A stretch of 64,000 bases of DNA, from assembly GCA_010093605.1 (NCBI GenBank), contig MU004188.1, positions 1,654,643 to 1,718,642 of the forward strand, read 5' to 3'. Position numbers and translations under genes: made by a program. Under the pieces are notes generated by a model. That model did no database searches, was not told the origin of the DNA, and worked only from the letters and a program-made list of their open reading frames with translations. Below, piece by piece: positions 1 through 11,560 of this stretch. Origin of the DNA: Lophium mytilinum. Taxonomy: Eukaryota > Ascomycota > Dothideomycetes > Mytilinidiales > Mytilinidiaceae. Each line of letters begins with the position of its first letter. Within the stretch, counting starts at the first letter, position 1.

Positions 1-41
1 AAATACCCCTCTACACCCCGCCATCCGGCTGGCACGCAGAC

Positions 42-1856
42 ATGTCTGAGTACAGCTACGACGACCGCCCGCGCCGTGGAGGCTCCCGGCGCACCCGCGA
101 GCGCGAGCCCGAATACGTCTCGGAAACCACCTACATCGAGCGCGGCGGCAAAGGCGCCCCAGTCCGCGACCTCGTCTACCGCGGCCGCGAGGACAGCATC
201 GAGGACATCCCGCGCGACTTCCCACCTCCAGGCGGAGAGTACCGCCAGAGCAGATACCGAGAGACTGACTACGCCCCGCGTGCCCGATCCGCCGGCCGCC
301 GCAGCTACGACGACCGATCAGACTACGGCTATGCACCCTCCAGTCGGGGCGGTGGCAGACGCCGCAGCTCCTACGACCGGGACGGCTACTACTCTGACGA
401 CTACGAGAAGCCTCGTCGCGACCGTCGCAAGTCGGTTGTCGATAATATTAAAGATACCGCCGAAGGTCTTGGCCTCGGCGGAGTCATCGCCGCTGTGACT
501 GGCAAGAAGTCACGAAGCCGCTCTCGGTCTCGTCATGGAGGCCGGGACAACGACAGCGACCGATATGACCGCCGCAGTCGACGATATAGCGACGAGTCTA
601 CCGAGCGCAGCCGCAGCCGGGGAGGAGGAGGCCACAAAAGCTCCGCCAAGTGGGAGCAAGCCGCAAAAGCAGCCGTCGTTGCTGGTGCCATCGAAGCCTT
701 CCGCAGCCGCAAAGAACCCGGTCCTTGGACTGGACAGAAAGGCCAGCGCATTGCCACCGCCGCTCTTGGTGCCGCTGGTATCGACAGTCTCGTCGACAAA
801 GACCCAGGCAACCATGGCAAGCGTCACGTTGCTGAAGCCGCCATCGGTGGGCTCGTCGCCAGCCGTCTTGCCAACGGCTCCCGCTCGCAATCTCGAGGTC
901 GCGGCCGTGACGCGTCGAGGTCACGCTCGCGGTCACGATCCACAGGCGGTGGTCTCCGCGCTCGATCTAGGTCCCTCTTTGGCCGCGGACGTTCTCAATC
1001 TCGCGGACGCGACGGTGAAGACAAAAGCCACACTCTCCGCGACGTCGCCGGCGCCGGAGCCGTCCTCGCTGCCGGCAAAGCTCTCTACGACCGCGTGCGC
1101 TCCAAATCCCGCTCCGCCAAGGACCGGAACCGCTCCCGCAGCGCGTCCAGCGAAGACAGCTACGTGCCCTCGCGCGGACGCAACTACAACGACCGACGCA
1201 GTCGCAGTCGCGATATGGAATCGTACGATGGCGCATCGCGCAACAGCGGCGCAGTCGCCAAGAAAAACAGGGGAGGAGGAGGAGGAAGTGGCAGCGGCAG
1301 CGACTCCGAGTCGACGACCGACATGGAGCGCAAGCGCAAGAAAATGCGAGGTAAGGAACTCCTAACGGCGGGCTTCGCGACCGTCGCCACAATCCACGCG
1401 GCGCACGGCGTCTACTCTTCTATGGTGGCCTCGGAAAAGCGGCGTAAGCTGGTGAGCGAGGGCGAGATCACGCCCGAGGAAGCTCGTAAGCGCAAGAGCA
1501 AGAACATGCTGCAGGACGCAGCGGCCGTGGGCATTGCGGCGCTCGGTATCAAGTCGGCCTTCTCCGAGTGGAAGGAGATGAACGAGCAACGGCACACGGT
1601 CAAGGAGCTCGAGACGAAGCGCCGCAAGAGGGCCAAAGCCCGCGAAAAGATGGAGAGGGAGGCTCGCCAGGTTGCGCTTGGTGGTGGTGCTGGTGGCGGC
1701 GGTGTCGCGATCCCTAATGGACAGTATGCTAATGCGTATCCTGCGTACCCGACAGCTCCGAGGCAACAAGCGTATCCCACGACTTATGCGGATGCGAATC
1801 CGTATGGGAGCGTCCCCCCGCCGCCACTTGGCCCGCCGCCGTCGGCGAGATACTAG
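42..1856 (+). CDS. DUF3824-type Arg/Ser-rich protein
   Basis: Single-exon gene for a 604-residue, strongly basic protein. The N-terminal two thirds are rich in Arg, Ser, Tyr, Asp and Gly, with RS dipeptide runs (about residues 155-165 and 280-330). Interspersed Ala/Gly-rich segments (about 205-275 and 330-350) look like short amphipathic or membrane-associating helices. Residues about 430-550 are a more ordered Lys/Glu-rich part, and the C-terminus is Gly/Pro/Tyr-rich. This layout matches the fungal DUF3824 family, whose function is unknown; the RS repeats alone do not make it a splicing factor. The start is the first ATG, in a good context (gacATGt) 41 bases from the window edge, so an upstream exon cannot be excluded. 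The next gene, the kelch protein, is convergent and 2.2 kb away. Confidence 0.8.
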   Translation: MSEYSYDDRPRRGGSRRTREREPEYVSETTYIERGGKGAPVRDLVYRGREDSIEDIPRDFPPPGGEYRQSRYRETDYAPRARSAGRRSYDDRSDYGYAPSSRGGGRRRSSYDRDGYYSDDYEKPRRDRRKSVVDNIKDTAEGLGLGGVIAAVTGKKSRSRSRSRHGGRDNDSDRYDRRSRRYSDESTERSRSRGGGGHKSSAKWEQAAKAAVVAGAIEAFRSRKEPGPWTGQKGQRIATAALGAAGIDSLVDKDPGNHGKRHVAEAAIGGLVASRLANGSRSQSRGRGRDASRSRSRSRSTGGGLRARSRSLFGRGRSQSRGRDGEDKSHTLRDVAGAGAVLAAGKALYDRVRSKSRSAKDRNRSRSASSEDSYVPSRGRNYNDRRSRSRDMESYDGASRNSGAVAKKNRGGGGGSGSGSDSESTTDMERKRKKMRGKELLTAGFATVATIHAAHGVYSSMVASEKRRKLVSEGEITPEEARKRKSKNMLQDAAAVGIAALGIKSAFSEWKEMNEQRHTVKELETKRRKRAKAREKMEREARQVALGGGAGGGGVAIPNGQYANAYPAYPTAPRQQAYPTTYADANPYGSVPPPPLGPPPSARY

Positions 1857-4093
1857 AGAGATGGAGCAGTAGGATGATGGTTGATGGTCTCTTTGGGGGT
1901 TTCAGGCTTTTGAGGTATTAGAAGGTGAACGGACTGAATGATTGAGAAGAGAGAGAGAAGGGTGGCGATTGATACCTGGGTATTGTATACCCGAGAGACG
2001 ACTGTTTTCTTTTTTTCCTTTCTTTCTTGTGGACGGATGGGCATCTTTTTGGTTATGCTTTAAGAGTACGAATGGATGAATCAACGAATGAATGAATGGA
2101 GCGTCTCTCTTTGAATCGTGCATGGATGATGGTTGGGATTGAAAGGTTTTTCGGGCTTTTAGGAAAGGAGGCGGGTGGGGATATACTGGATAGACTCCAT
2201 AACAACTGTCACGACCTTTATGAAAAGATATCTAGCAAGATTTGACGCTTGTGTAAGTTGGTGTAATGGTGTTCTTGTTGCAAAGGTGAGGAATGCCGCT
2301 CCCTATCTATTGTGTGCGGAACTTGGGACAAAGAATGCCTCCATCTCCACCTAAAAGTACCAAACACCTGACGTATCCCAACCATCACCCTGCATGCGGC
2401 GCGATAGTTAAAGTTCTACCTTGAGCCCCTAACCCACAACACCTAACCTTCTCCCCCAGCTACCAAATTAACTCAATCTCAACACCCCCTCCCCCCCAGA
2501 ATAGCTACCTTCGACATATCATTTGCTATGCGTACTCACTTATCTCGCAAGAAACCTAACTCCAATCCAATCCAAACTCAGCAAAGATCCTGACCTCCCA
2601 GCGTTCCAGTACTTATACCCAAATCGGCTGATACACCACGTGACATCCACGCCGCTGACTCACCGAAGGGTATATAAACTCCTCCTAGCTCCTGAGTCTC
2701 AGACTTGGAAGTATGGGAAGAGCGAGGGGAGGAGAGGAGAGAGGAAGAGATCAACTGAAGAGTTTGTCGCGATGTATGGGGGCTGTGTGTGTGGGATCAA
2801 AAAGCGGAAAAGGATGCTTATGGGTGTTGGGGGACGGAGAGGGTGATCAAAAACAGCAAGTGGAACGGACTTATGGAGGAGTGGAGGAGTGGGGTGGATC
2901 AAACCTCGTTACGGAAGGATACATGGAGAAGCTGTGGTGGGGATCAAATCTGAGGATGCTCCGGCCGATGGAGTGGAGTTGGTGAGGGCGTGGTGGTGAT
3001 GCGCGTCTGTAGCTTTGTTTGGTGATCTTGAGGGTTATGGGGGGATGATTAGGAAGCATACAGCAGTGCAGAGATGACGATTACGAGTGCGTCGTATTTC
3101 TGGTGAAGCTTGAAAGGAAGCAAGTAAAGTGATGCTCTCTGGCATTGACTTTAACGTAGAGGATCCAAATTAGAGCACAAAGATGACGATCACAAGCAAA
3201 GAGAGCAGAAATATTTGTAAGGAGCATCTCATTAAGCTTTAAGCGCGATCCCCACTTGGGGCGCAGTGTCGATTCAAACCAAGCCTTTCGAAAAAGCCTG
3301 CAGGCATCCATCTCCCTATCCCTCCCTCCCTCTCTTAGCATACACGAGTACCCTCATGCACCCCTCTTCTTCGTCGCCTTCCCCTTCTCAAATACACCAC
3401 TCAACATGATTCTCCGAGAGACCCAGCCCTGTACAAAGAGAAAACCCGATACCTAACCAGAAGAAAAGACGGCAGAGAAGAAAAAGCCTCGGATCGGAGA
3501 GCTATCAGCAACCAGGAACAAGAAAGAAATGAGAGATACAAGTTCGAAGCCAAGAAAAGAAACTAAGCAGGAGATGCTCATGCGAGGGCCCTGGGGCTAC
3601 ATTGCGGGTCGAGGATATTGGTACAAGGTAGGTGGGTAGGATGGAGTGGGTTGGGGTTTAGTTTGACAAAACGCCCCGGTTAGAGGGCGCAGTCGGGTAT
3701 CTGTAGAGACAGGCGCAAAGCGCTGTGCGCTCTGACGAGTGTACGGGTAGCAAGCTAAGTAGAAGAAAAACACAGAAAGCAGAAGCAAACAGGCAGTCGC
3801 TAGCCAGTGAAGGGGCTAGGAGACAGCAAAAGGAGAGCCGAAAAGGAGAACGCCTGGCGCTAGTGATGATGCATGCAAGCAGTAAAAAGAGGGGAAGAAA
3901 ACAAACAAAAGCCCGAAAGATAAGCCGTCGTAGGTAACCGTATCAGTCGCTTTTTGGTAAGGAAATCCGAAGTCCCCTTTTGGCCGTTTGTATGTAAAAG
4001 AAACCACTGCCCTAATTAAGCTGCCGAGCACATGGCGCTGTGTGGAAGGGAGTTAGAATGTAATGATGGGTCCATAACCAAACGATTCGTGTT
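1857..4093. other. Intergenic, no supported gene
   Basis: Lies between two convergent genes. It contains A/G-rich low-complexity stretches and short chance frames. A TATATAAA-like box near 2669 precedes an ATG at 2713 that opens a 90-codon, Gly/Arg-rich frame, but its composition gives no sign of selection as protein and it contains repeated gatcaaa words. I see no conserved domain here. Confidence 0.5.
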
Positions 4094-6346
4094 TCAAGTC
4101 CCGTTTGCTCCCAGATTCAGCCATGACATGTCTTGGTGAGTTCCGTTCTTCCTTACTGGAACACCGTTCTCAGGTACGCCCCTTGGAAACACAGTCACGG
4201 TGCTGTCTCGTCCTTCAGCTGCTCGTGCCGGATAGAACGTTGAGGGGGCCTCGCTCTTGGGAAAATAGGAGCTCGCGCCATCATTGTAGTAAGAGGTGGT
4301 GCCGTCTCGGACGCTACTCGTGTAGTTGCTGCTGACTGGCCTCTGGTTCCATGCGTTACCTGACGAGACAGGCGTCCAGCTCTCCGTTGCTCCACGATTG
4401 TCGCTGAAGAGATTGCTGCCATCATGTCCCAAGCTTGATACTGTACTGCCTGTCGAGTTTGCACGTGCCAGTTCCGCTTGCATCGGTTGGCCGGGAAGAT
4501 TCTCTCGTGAATGTCCCAATGTAGGGCTTCCAGTGGCTACGCGACTTAACCGTTGACCCTCGAATTTGGCGAAGTTGAGGTCGAGCGGCGGCACCCCTTG
4601 TGAGGGGTGGCTGTAAATTCGAGAGTCTGCGTACTGTGAGTGGCTTCCGGCGCTCGTCCTATCAGATGTATATGTTGATCGTCCTGATTGCATTTGAGCG
4701 AGGTTGGTAGCTTCGTTGTTGGCGAAGTATTTGCTCCATCCTGAGCTACGGCTGCGTCCATATGGAGCAGACTCTGGTGGGGCGGCCGGTTGGGGTTGTG
4801 TTGGCTTTTCGGTGATGTGCGCTATCCTCTGGTCAATCTTGGCCATCTCCACTGGCTCAGCGTAACCTAGGGGACTCTTCTTCATGACTAAACCTGCCGT
4901 GCTGGCATCACTTCCAATTCCTCTCTGATGATTCTTCCCGGCTCGACCACTGATGATGGCAAGTGAATCTTGCGACATGTTTCGAGAGGCTGAATAGTTG
5001 TGCCCAATGGATCCACCAGCTTCGCTCATGAACTCGGCACCACGATCCGCAAAGCTTAGACGATCTTTCTCGACGTATCCTTCTCCACCGGCTCGCTTTC
5101 TCCGTTCCTTCTGCCACCTCAGCAGCAGCAACAATATTATTACTATCGCAGCGATACCAAATATAGCACCTAACGTGGCACCGAGTACGGTTAGCATGCG
5201 GTTATGTTGATTGCCTGCTGCTGCCGGTGCGGCTGCTGCGGCCGACGATGAGGCCGCCGCTGACGCAGAAGTAGCAGATGCAGATGTAGCAGAAGGCGTG
5301 GATGAGGCCGAGGTTGATGTTGGCTCGGATTGGATAGTGATCTGTTCCCCAGCAAACAGTTCCGTGGTGTTTACCCACGTATTTTCTCTTTGATTGAAGA
5401 TGCAAAGAGGGTCTTTTGTGTCGCCACCACTGATGACGGCGTATCCGTCCGTGTCTTGGGCAATAGAGAAGCCAGTCCGTGCTGTTGTTGGCGCAAAGGT
5501 GCTATTGTACGATGGCCAATTAGCCACGGTGAGATCTCGACTCTGCTTCTTGGCTGGTGGGCCGACAATCTGACCAGGGGGTGCTACGGCACCTCCCGCA
5601 GCAAGCAGAGCTGTGCGAGTGACCACATTTGGCGATGCGCTCATGTCGTAGGTCTCTAACACTTTGCTTCCATCATCGCCAGAGACGACAGTGCATTGGA
5701 TCTGCGACTGGTTCTCGATTGCCTTCTCCAGGGTCGCACCTATGTTTTGCCAGCCGTCGGCTGGGCTGAAGGTCCACACAGCCTTGTTCTGGGTGTCCCC
5801 TCCAATCATAACGGCATGGCTGTCGTCCCATGGCATTAGCATGGGCAAGACCGCAGGCGGTGCGGTCGAACTGTAGGCCTGTACTCCATAAGGCGCTACT
5901 GTTGAGATGAGAAAGGTTTGTGATGAAGGGCCGGTGTCTCCTGTGGTTTGCGAGCCAGAGTAGACGAGAATTGAAGACGACGCATTGAGGTAGGTTGCGG
6001 CGTGGTTCTGTCGGTTTTGGGTGACGGGGACGACGGGGTTGACCCATTCCCACGTCCTGTCGGCGAAAGAGTAGCGCTGGATCCCAGGGTAATTCCAACT
6101 GCTAGCAGTCTCATTCACGGCACCCCCAACGATGTAGAGGCCCGCTTGGCTGGCGTCACCGCCAGTTGGTATGACCTTGACGCATTGGCCCCCGGTCACC
6201 GACACACCCATGGGGAGCGGCTTCCATTCTGCACCTTCAGTCAAGTCGATGGACTGAAAGGCAGCGGGTGAATAGACGTAAAGAGTGTGGTTGTTAACAA
6301 CGGAGCAGTGGCCGCTCAGCTCAACGAGCGGTTTCGGGTTGCTCAT
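4094..6346 (-). CDS. Kelch-like single-pass membrane protein
   Basis: 750-residue protein in one uninterrupted frame. Residues about 1-330 show kelch-type beta-propeller repeats (GG pairs followed by aromatic/Trp positions, such as YIVGGAVNE, VMIGGDTQN and AVISGGDTK). A Ser/Thr/Ala-rich stalk spans about 335-380. One strong transmembrane helix lies at about 385-411, followed at once by a basic stop-transfer motif (RWQKERRKR) and a long Ser-rich, disordered C-terminal tail of about 340 residues. The order suggests an extracellular propeller and a cytoplasmic tail, as in fungal wall-sensor-like kelch proteins. No signal peptide is visible at the chosen ATG (6346), and the frame is closed upstream by an in-frame stop without another ATG. 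Either export relies on the internal helix or a small upstream exon is missing. A 30-codon uORF overlaps the start (see separate entry). Confidence 0.75.
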   Translation of the reverse strand: MSNPKPLVELSGHCSVVNNHTLYVYSPAAFQSIDLTEGAEWKPLPMGVSVTGGQCVKVIPTGGDASQAGLYIVGGAVNETASSWNYPGIQRYSFADRTWEWVNPVVPVTQNRQNHAATYLNASSSILVYSGSQTTGDTGPSSQTFLISTVAPYGVQAYSSTAPPAVLPMLMPWDDSHAVMIGGDTQNKAVWTFSPADGWQNIGATLEKAIENQSQIQCTVVSGDDGSKVLETYDMSASPNVVTRTALLAAGGAVAPPGQIVGPPAKKQSRDLTVANWPSYNSTFAPTTARTGFSIAQDTDGYAVISGGDTKDPLCIFNQRENTWVNTTELFAGEQITIQSEPTSTSASSTPSATSASATSASAAASSSAAAAAPAAAGNQHNRMLTVLGATLGAIFGIAAIVIILLLLLRWQKERRKRAGGEGYVEKDRLSFADRGAEFMSEAGGSIGHNYSASRNMSQDSLAIISGRAGKNHQRGIGSDASTAGLVMKKSPLGYAEPVEMAKIDQRIAHITEKPTQPQPAAPPESAPYGRSRSSGWSKYFANNEATNLAQMQSGRSTYTSDRTSAGSHSQYADSRIYSHPSQGVPPLDLNFAKFEGQRLSRVATGSPTLGHSRENLPGQPMQAELARANSTGSTVSSLGHDGSNLFSDNRGATESWTPVSSGNAWNQRPVSSNYTSSVRDGTTSYYNDGASSYFPKSEAPSTFYPARAAEGRDSTVTVFPRGVPENGVPVRKNGTHQDMSWLNLGANGT

Positions 6347-6435
6347 GATAGAAGACGCAGCTCCAGGCGGATGGAGGACGAATGAAAGACAGCGAGAGGC
6401 GAATCCAGGTGGTTACAGTGTACTGGACTCGACAT
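6343..6435 (-). promoter_or_regulatory. uORF overlapping the kelch gene start (ATGA)
   Basis: On the minus strand an ATG at 6435 opens a 30-codon frame whose stop TGA shares bases with the start ATG of the kelch gene, giving an ATGA overlap. A second, 7-codon uORF (6454-6477) lies just upstream. Both are in the expected 5' leader. Whether the transcript starts far enough upstream to include them is not known. Confidence 0.35.
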
Positions 6436-9400
6436 GAAGTAAAGGACAGACGCTTAGCATGCCAGCTGCGACTTCATAGCGAATTCAGCGATGGTGGGGT
6501 GGAATTTGAGGCTCCTTCCGGATGAGGTGGCTCTGCCTTCCAGTTACGACGGCGGATTCCAAGCTCTTTCAACGGCAGGTTGCGCGTATGCTCCCTCGAA
6601 TATTCTCCAATTGTGCGGAATGATTGTGTCCAGGGTCGGCGTGTTATGGTGCGATAGGCCGCAAGAATAGTTAATAGCGAAGGGATTGTGATCTATCGCG
6701 CAGTCTGGCGTCAGAGGGGGCTCGGTGGCGGACACAGCAGGGGCTTGCAAGGACTTGCCTTCGGCCAGGTGCGAAGAGAAGGGTGTTGGCGTGTGGACAG
6801 ACAGGCTGCCAGGTCCAGCAGACGTGTGGTACAGTGTGTTTCGTGGCAGAGTGTCAGAGATTGAAACAGCACTCGCAGTAGGGAGCGACGCAGACGCAGG
6901 CTCTGTCAAAGAGGGCGAGGGGAGGGCTGCTTGAGGCTGTTCGGTGCTGGCGGGAGAGAGTGCGGGAGGCGGCTTCGAGGGTGCCGAGATGTCGTCGTCG
7001 CGCGATGAGGCCGGGCAGCGATTGTCGTGGGCGTTGGGTGAGGCACACAGGAACGGGGACGGCACACGGCTGGGCGAAGAGGAGTGCAGCAGTGGCCCGT
7101 TCGAGAGGACGTCTGTGTCGTCCGAGTGTTGGGCGCGCGAGGGATGCCGAAAGTGGTGATGACCGGGGGGTGGGCTGGCGGCTTGGGTGCTTCAGGCCGC
7201 GCGACTCGCTGCAGCTGATGGATGCAGGCCTCTGATGCGGCCGCTGATTCGCAGTCAATTGGAGTGGGCTGTTTGGGGAGAGCCCTTGTTTTGCGGAAAC
7301 CTGCGATCGCCGTCGGACGTTCCGTGGCGTTGAGCTCCTACGCAGCACTCAGCTTTCTGAATGAGGTCAATGGCAAGCAGGCAGCACTTGGTGAGAGGCC
7401 GTCTGCGGTGCTTATTCTCGATGCTCGCGGCACACTCACGGCAGCTGGGGCAGCATGGCTTCGTGTTCGGCGCACGCAGCGAAAGTGTGCCTGGCGTCCT
7501 GGCCTTCACAAGCTAATTCAGGGGTCCCGCGCGCGCTAAGCTCGATTCAGCACGAAATCCAGGCACAGATGAAACGCACCATTCACACCGCCGTTTTTTC
7601 CGTCTCCCCCGTCTCCCAAGCCTTCTCCTCACGCCTCAGGAACAGCCGATGCACCACTCACAGCATCTCTCCGAGCCCCTGCCGTCACGGCCCGGCTGCA
7701 GCATCGCAGAGAGGAGACCGACAACACCACCGCAAAAAAGCACACCTGCTGCACCCAAGCCAAGCCGACGGCTTCGCGATGCTTCACAAAGCAATATCGC
7801 CTCAGCCGCCCTCGGTGACCGCAGCGCCAGCTTGTCACATCGTCCACCCATCTATGCGTGGCCGTTGCATCTGGCACGCTCGCTCCCCGTGGAGCCGCGC
7901 GCCACCCAGGAGACGTCGCCCCTTGGCGTGTGAATGTGAAGCGCTCGTCCCCACTCACCACCCTCACCCCAAAAGCAAACCACACAGAGCGTGGCCATCG
8001 TGAGATCCTCATTTAATGCCCTCTCGCCATCACACCCACGCGCTCGCCTTGCCTTCTCCGCCGATGCGATCGCGAGCAATGTCGGATACGCGGCCCCCGG
8101 CCGTGCAACCACCTGTCTCCGTGGTGGTATTCGCCGGCCTATTTTAAATCTAACCACCTCGCATCCATATACCGCCCTCCCCGACCTTCCAGAACAGCGA
8201 CTAGGACCGTCTCCTTATCCGGCACGCTGAAATTGATTGCACTCTGGGCGTCTGACGCAACCCCCGTCCCCCCGCGTGGCTCCCTCGCGACATCACCGCT
8301 CGGGCTCAAACCAATGTCAAACCACACACGCGGTCCCTCCTGGAGGAACTGACCCAGACGCGAGGGCCTCCCAGTCTGTGCCTGCGCCGAATAGAGCCAT
8401 CAATTCCTTTCTATCTTATCGCCCGTTGCACACCGTGCTTCTCGTTCTCGTCTCCGCGTGTCCATAACGGCGGGGCGGGTTTCATCCTGCGTCGGGCAAT
8501 TCCTTCGCACTGTCCATCGTGGCGTCCACGTTTCCTTATGCTCTGAGTCCGATGCTCTGTGCACCGTTCGCCATCTGCTTGTTTTCTTATGCGATATATC
8601 GCCTGCGCAGATCTGCCACTAGAAAAAGGTTTCATTATGCGTTTGAGGCTTTTCGCTCGCGCGTAGTCGCCAACACCCGACCATTCCGGCTGTGGTCTGA
8701 GGTGGCCAAGCTGTTGAGATGCGGTATTCGATATGTGATCCTGTATTCGCCATCCTTGGCGATCCTTCAAAAGCGCCCCCGATCCCACCAAATCCCGCAT
8801 GCACTATGGAGTGAGGCGATGGATAAAACTTATGCGTATTTCCTCGCCGCTGCCTAAGCCCCTCGGCGTTTGGCCAGAGCTTTGAGTAAGATGTGAATGC
8901 TAAATAGAGAAGACTTGAAGCAGCTTCAAACGCTTCTATCCTGAGGCTGTTCGAGGTGTTCTAACACATTGTCTGGAATATGAGAATAATAACAAGACCA
9001 AAGGGTAAAACAAGCACCAACTTATGTCTTTTGTGAGTACCAACAATGAGTAGGCACGTAGATTACTTCCTTGTGTCTTTCGGCCCACATTTCTTTTCTT
9101 GTCGCACGGGTGCATTATGAAACAGTCGGTCATCGAGATGCGGTTTACCCTTGAAGTCAGCACCGGTTTTTGGGGGCGCTCTCCGACACTACGGACCTCA
9201 CGCCTATCTTCAAACACTTTTTGGATCAAGGCCAGAGTCCGACTTCATTCATTCAATTGTTGATTCGCAGGATTTGGTCGGGAAATCCCTAAGCCAGCGG
9301 CCGCGTTTCACAATCTCCAGCCTAATTCAAAATCACGTACAGACACGGTCTCAACGCCTGAGCCTCTCGCAATCTCAAACGGTGTTCGGCACGCTCCGAG

Positions 9401-10617
9401 AGCACGGTAGGTCCCACTTCTTCTAGGTGTCGATCATCATCTTGCGGCTCAACGCGCTTGATAGCCGCATTGTGTTCCATTTTTGGTAATTACCAACGCG
9501 GGAGAATATATCACTACCTAGTCCCTCACCCATCTTTCCACCCCACAGCTACGACCGCCTGTACCGCTCTCCTTTATGAAATGCTTTGTCGCCCGACGTC
9601 ATATCTGACAATATCCATCGGGGCTCCAAAAAAACCCACAGAAGACGCGTAAAGATCACTGAAAGGTTCGCATATGACGTATCCGAATGCACGTTGCTTT
9701 CCTGTGCCCTTGAGCTTTCATCGCGGATGTCGACGTCCTCTCAGTGGCTGCAAGCGTCCACGGGTCCGCCAGAGGCATATAACTGTGGGGGAAGTGATCA
9801 CGGCGGAGACGATCCATTCGCACCTCTAGTGTCCGAGTATGGCGGCGGCGGTGTGAAAATTTGAGGGCCTACTGGAACCCTCTTACACGATACACAACGC
9901 TTAGCAAATATCCAGAAGAACCGGCTGAAATGGCGAATGGACAGAAAGCACGATGAGATCAGTCTACACGTTCGTTTGCATAAGCCTCGGTGCCGCTCTT
10001 AGATGCATGACACCACCCTGAGTAGTGATGCAGATAGTTGATCGAGTAGCATGCTCGAAGGCCTTACGACTGTGTGGCGTGCCCTAAATCATCACTGAAA
10101 TCCACATCATAGGTATGTATCATTCTCGAGTCTGCGAAGTGCGTCGACTTGCAGGTAAGTACGATCCGATCTGCTTATCGGTTTGTCACTGTTTGGGGTA
10201 CTACTAGGAAAAATTGGGGCGAGATGTAGCATTCTCGAGACTGCGAATTAGACTGCCAACTACATGCGACTCGCTTCTTTTCTCAATATCTAGGATAGAC
10301 TCACAGCGCTCCTTTAGATCCAAACATGGTGCAAATTCTTAAGCCGTGAAACGAAGGAGTTTTCGATAGCTTATGTGCTAACCTAGGACGACATGAAAGG
10401 TTCCTCGAGTCGGTTATACAACACGAAAAGTTCGAACGCCACCTCCACGACTTGTAGTCGGGAGCTGCAATGGCTCCCCGCCCCCGCTGCCCCTCTGTTC
10501 GTAAGACAATAGCGACAGGTAGAGCTTGAGCTAAAAATCCCGCTTCTCCGTGAAATGCTTCCAGATCCCCGGCGCTGTTTGAAACTACCTACTCGCCTCC
10601 TATACGACCTAGAAGCC
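6436..10617. other. Long intergenic region, no confident gene
   Basis: A 4.2-kb stretch, GC-rich to about 8.5 kb. It holds several long but overlapping frames on both strands: 6544-7065 minus (173 codons, Pro/Ser-rich), 7455-8003 plus (182 codons) and 8519-8857 plus. None shows a recognisable domain, clear codon bias or splice structure, and opposite-strand frames of similar length compete, as expected by chance in GC-rich promoter DNA. A 45-codon ATG frame at 9727-9864 is equally unsupported. It may hold long promoters or non-coding transcripts. Confidence 0.4.
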
Positions 10618-11560
10618 ATGTCCTCCGTTAAAGGCAAACTCTTCGCAATCACAGGCGCAGCATCTGGAATTGGCCTCGCAACCGCAACACTGCTCGCTTC
10701 CCAAGGCGCTCTGCTCACGCTCGCAGACACGGATGACGACCGCCTGGACAAGCTGGAACTTGACCTAGCACACCCCATCAACGGAGTAAAGGTACACACG
10801 CGCAAGGTGGACGTCCGCGACTGCGCCCAAGTCGACTCCTGGATCGCAGACTCGGTGCGAGACTTCGGTCGGCCGCTCGATGGTCAGTTATGAACCACCC
10901 TCCACTCCGCACCAACCTACGTCGATATCCCAAGAAGAGTGTGACTCACTGACTTCCCAACCCCCAGGCGCCGCGAACCTCGCAGGCATCGCCGGCACCC
11001 TCGGCCCCGCGCGCGCCTTCGACGACGCCGACTACGACGCCGTCTTCGCCGTCAACGTCAAAGGTACCTTCAACAGCTTACGCGCCGAGCTCGCGCACAT
11101 GCGCGTCGCCGACCCCGCGAACGGCATCGGCGGCGGCAGCATCGTCAACGCGGCCAGCGTGGTCGGCGTCAAGGGGCTGCCGGGCGTGGGGGTGTACTCG
11201 GCGAGTAAGTTCGCTGTGGTAGGGATTACGAAGAGTGCGGCGGCGGATGAGGGGGCGACGGGGATTAGGGTGAATGCTATTGCGCCGTGAGTTGGATTTT
11301 TGGTTTCCGATATGCGTGGCATGTGCAGGTGTTGTTGGATGGGAGTTGAGGCTGACGTGTTGAGGTGTAGGGGGTTCGTGGATACGCCGCTTATGACGAA
11401 GCTGGATGAGCAGATGGAGGAGCCGCTGCCGCCTGGGTGTTTGTTGGGGAGGAGGGCGTGGCCGGAGGAGATTGCGAGGTTGGTAGTGTTTTTGCTGTCG
11501 GATGATAGTTCGTATGTGACTGGGTCGGTGTATGGGATTGATGGGGGGACTGTGTTTTAG
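10618..11560 (+). CDS. Short-chain dehydrogenase/reductase (3 exons)
   Basis: NAD(P)-dependent oxidoreductase of the classical SDR family; substrate not predictable. Exons by frame and splice signals: 10618-10882, 10968-11286 and 11371-11560 (introns gtcagt...cag and gtgagt...tag), giving 257 residues, the usual length. The cofactor motif TGAASGIG is at residues 12-19, NLAG (the NNAG-type motif) at 92-95, the tetrad Asn at about 118, catalytic Ser152, and Tyr165-X3-Lys169 in YSASK. The PGFVDTPL segment after the active site is formed exactly by joining exons 2 and 3, which supports the splice choice. An earlier in-frame ATG (10555) would add 21 residues without homology, so the ATG in gaagccATG was chosen. 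It has no neighbour that would place it in a pathway. Confidence 0.88.

Noticed and set aside
535-1365. 276-codon plus-strand frame inside the DUF3824 gene
   Set aside because: Out-of-frame shadow of a GC-rich, repetitive coding region; the real frame has the family layout.
2713-2985. 90-codon frame behind a TATATAAA box
   Set aside because: Gly/Arg/Glu composition from A/G-rich DNA with repeated gatcaaa words; no conserved feature.
6544-7065. 173-codon minus-strand frame upstream of the kelch gene
   Set aside because: Low-complexity Pro/Ser sequence, no domain, opposite-strand frames of similar size, no splice link that would add a signal peptide to the kelch protein.
7455-8003. 182-codon plus-strand frame
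   Set aside because: GC-rich, His/Pro/Arg-biased composition with equally long minus-strand frames; looks like chance.
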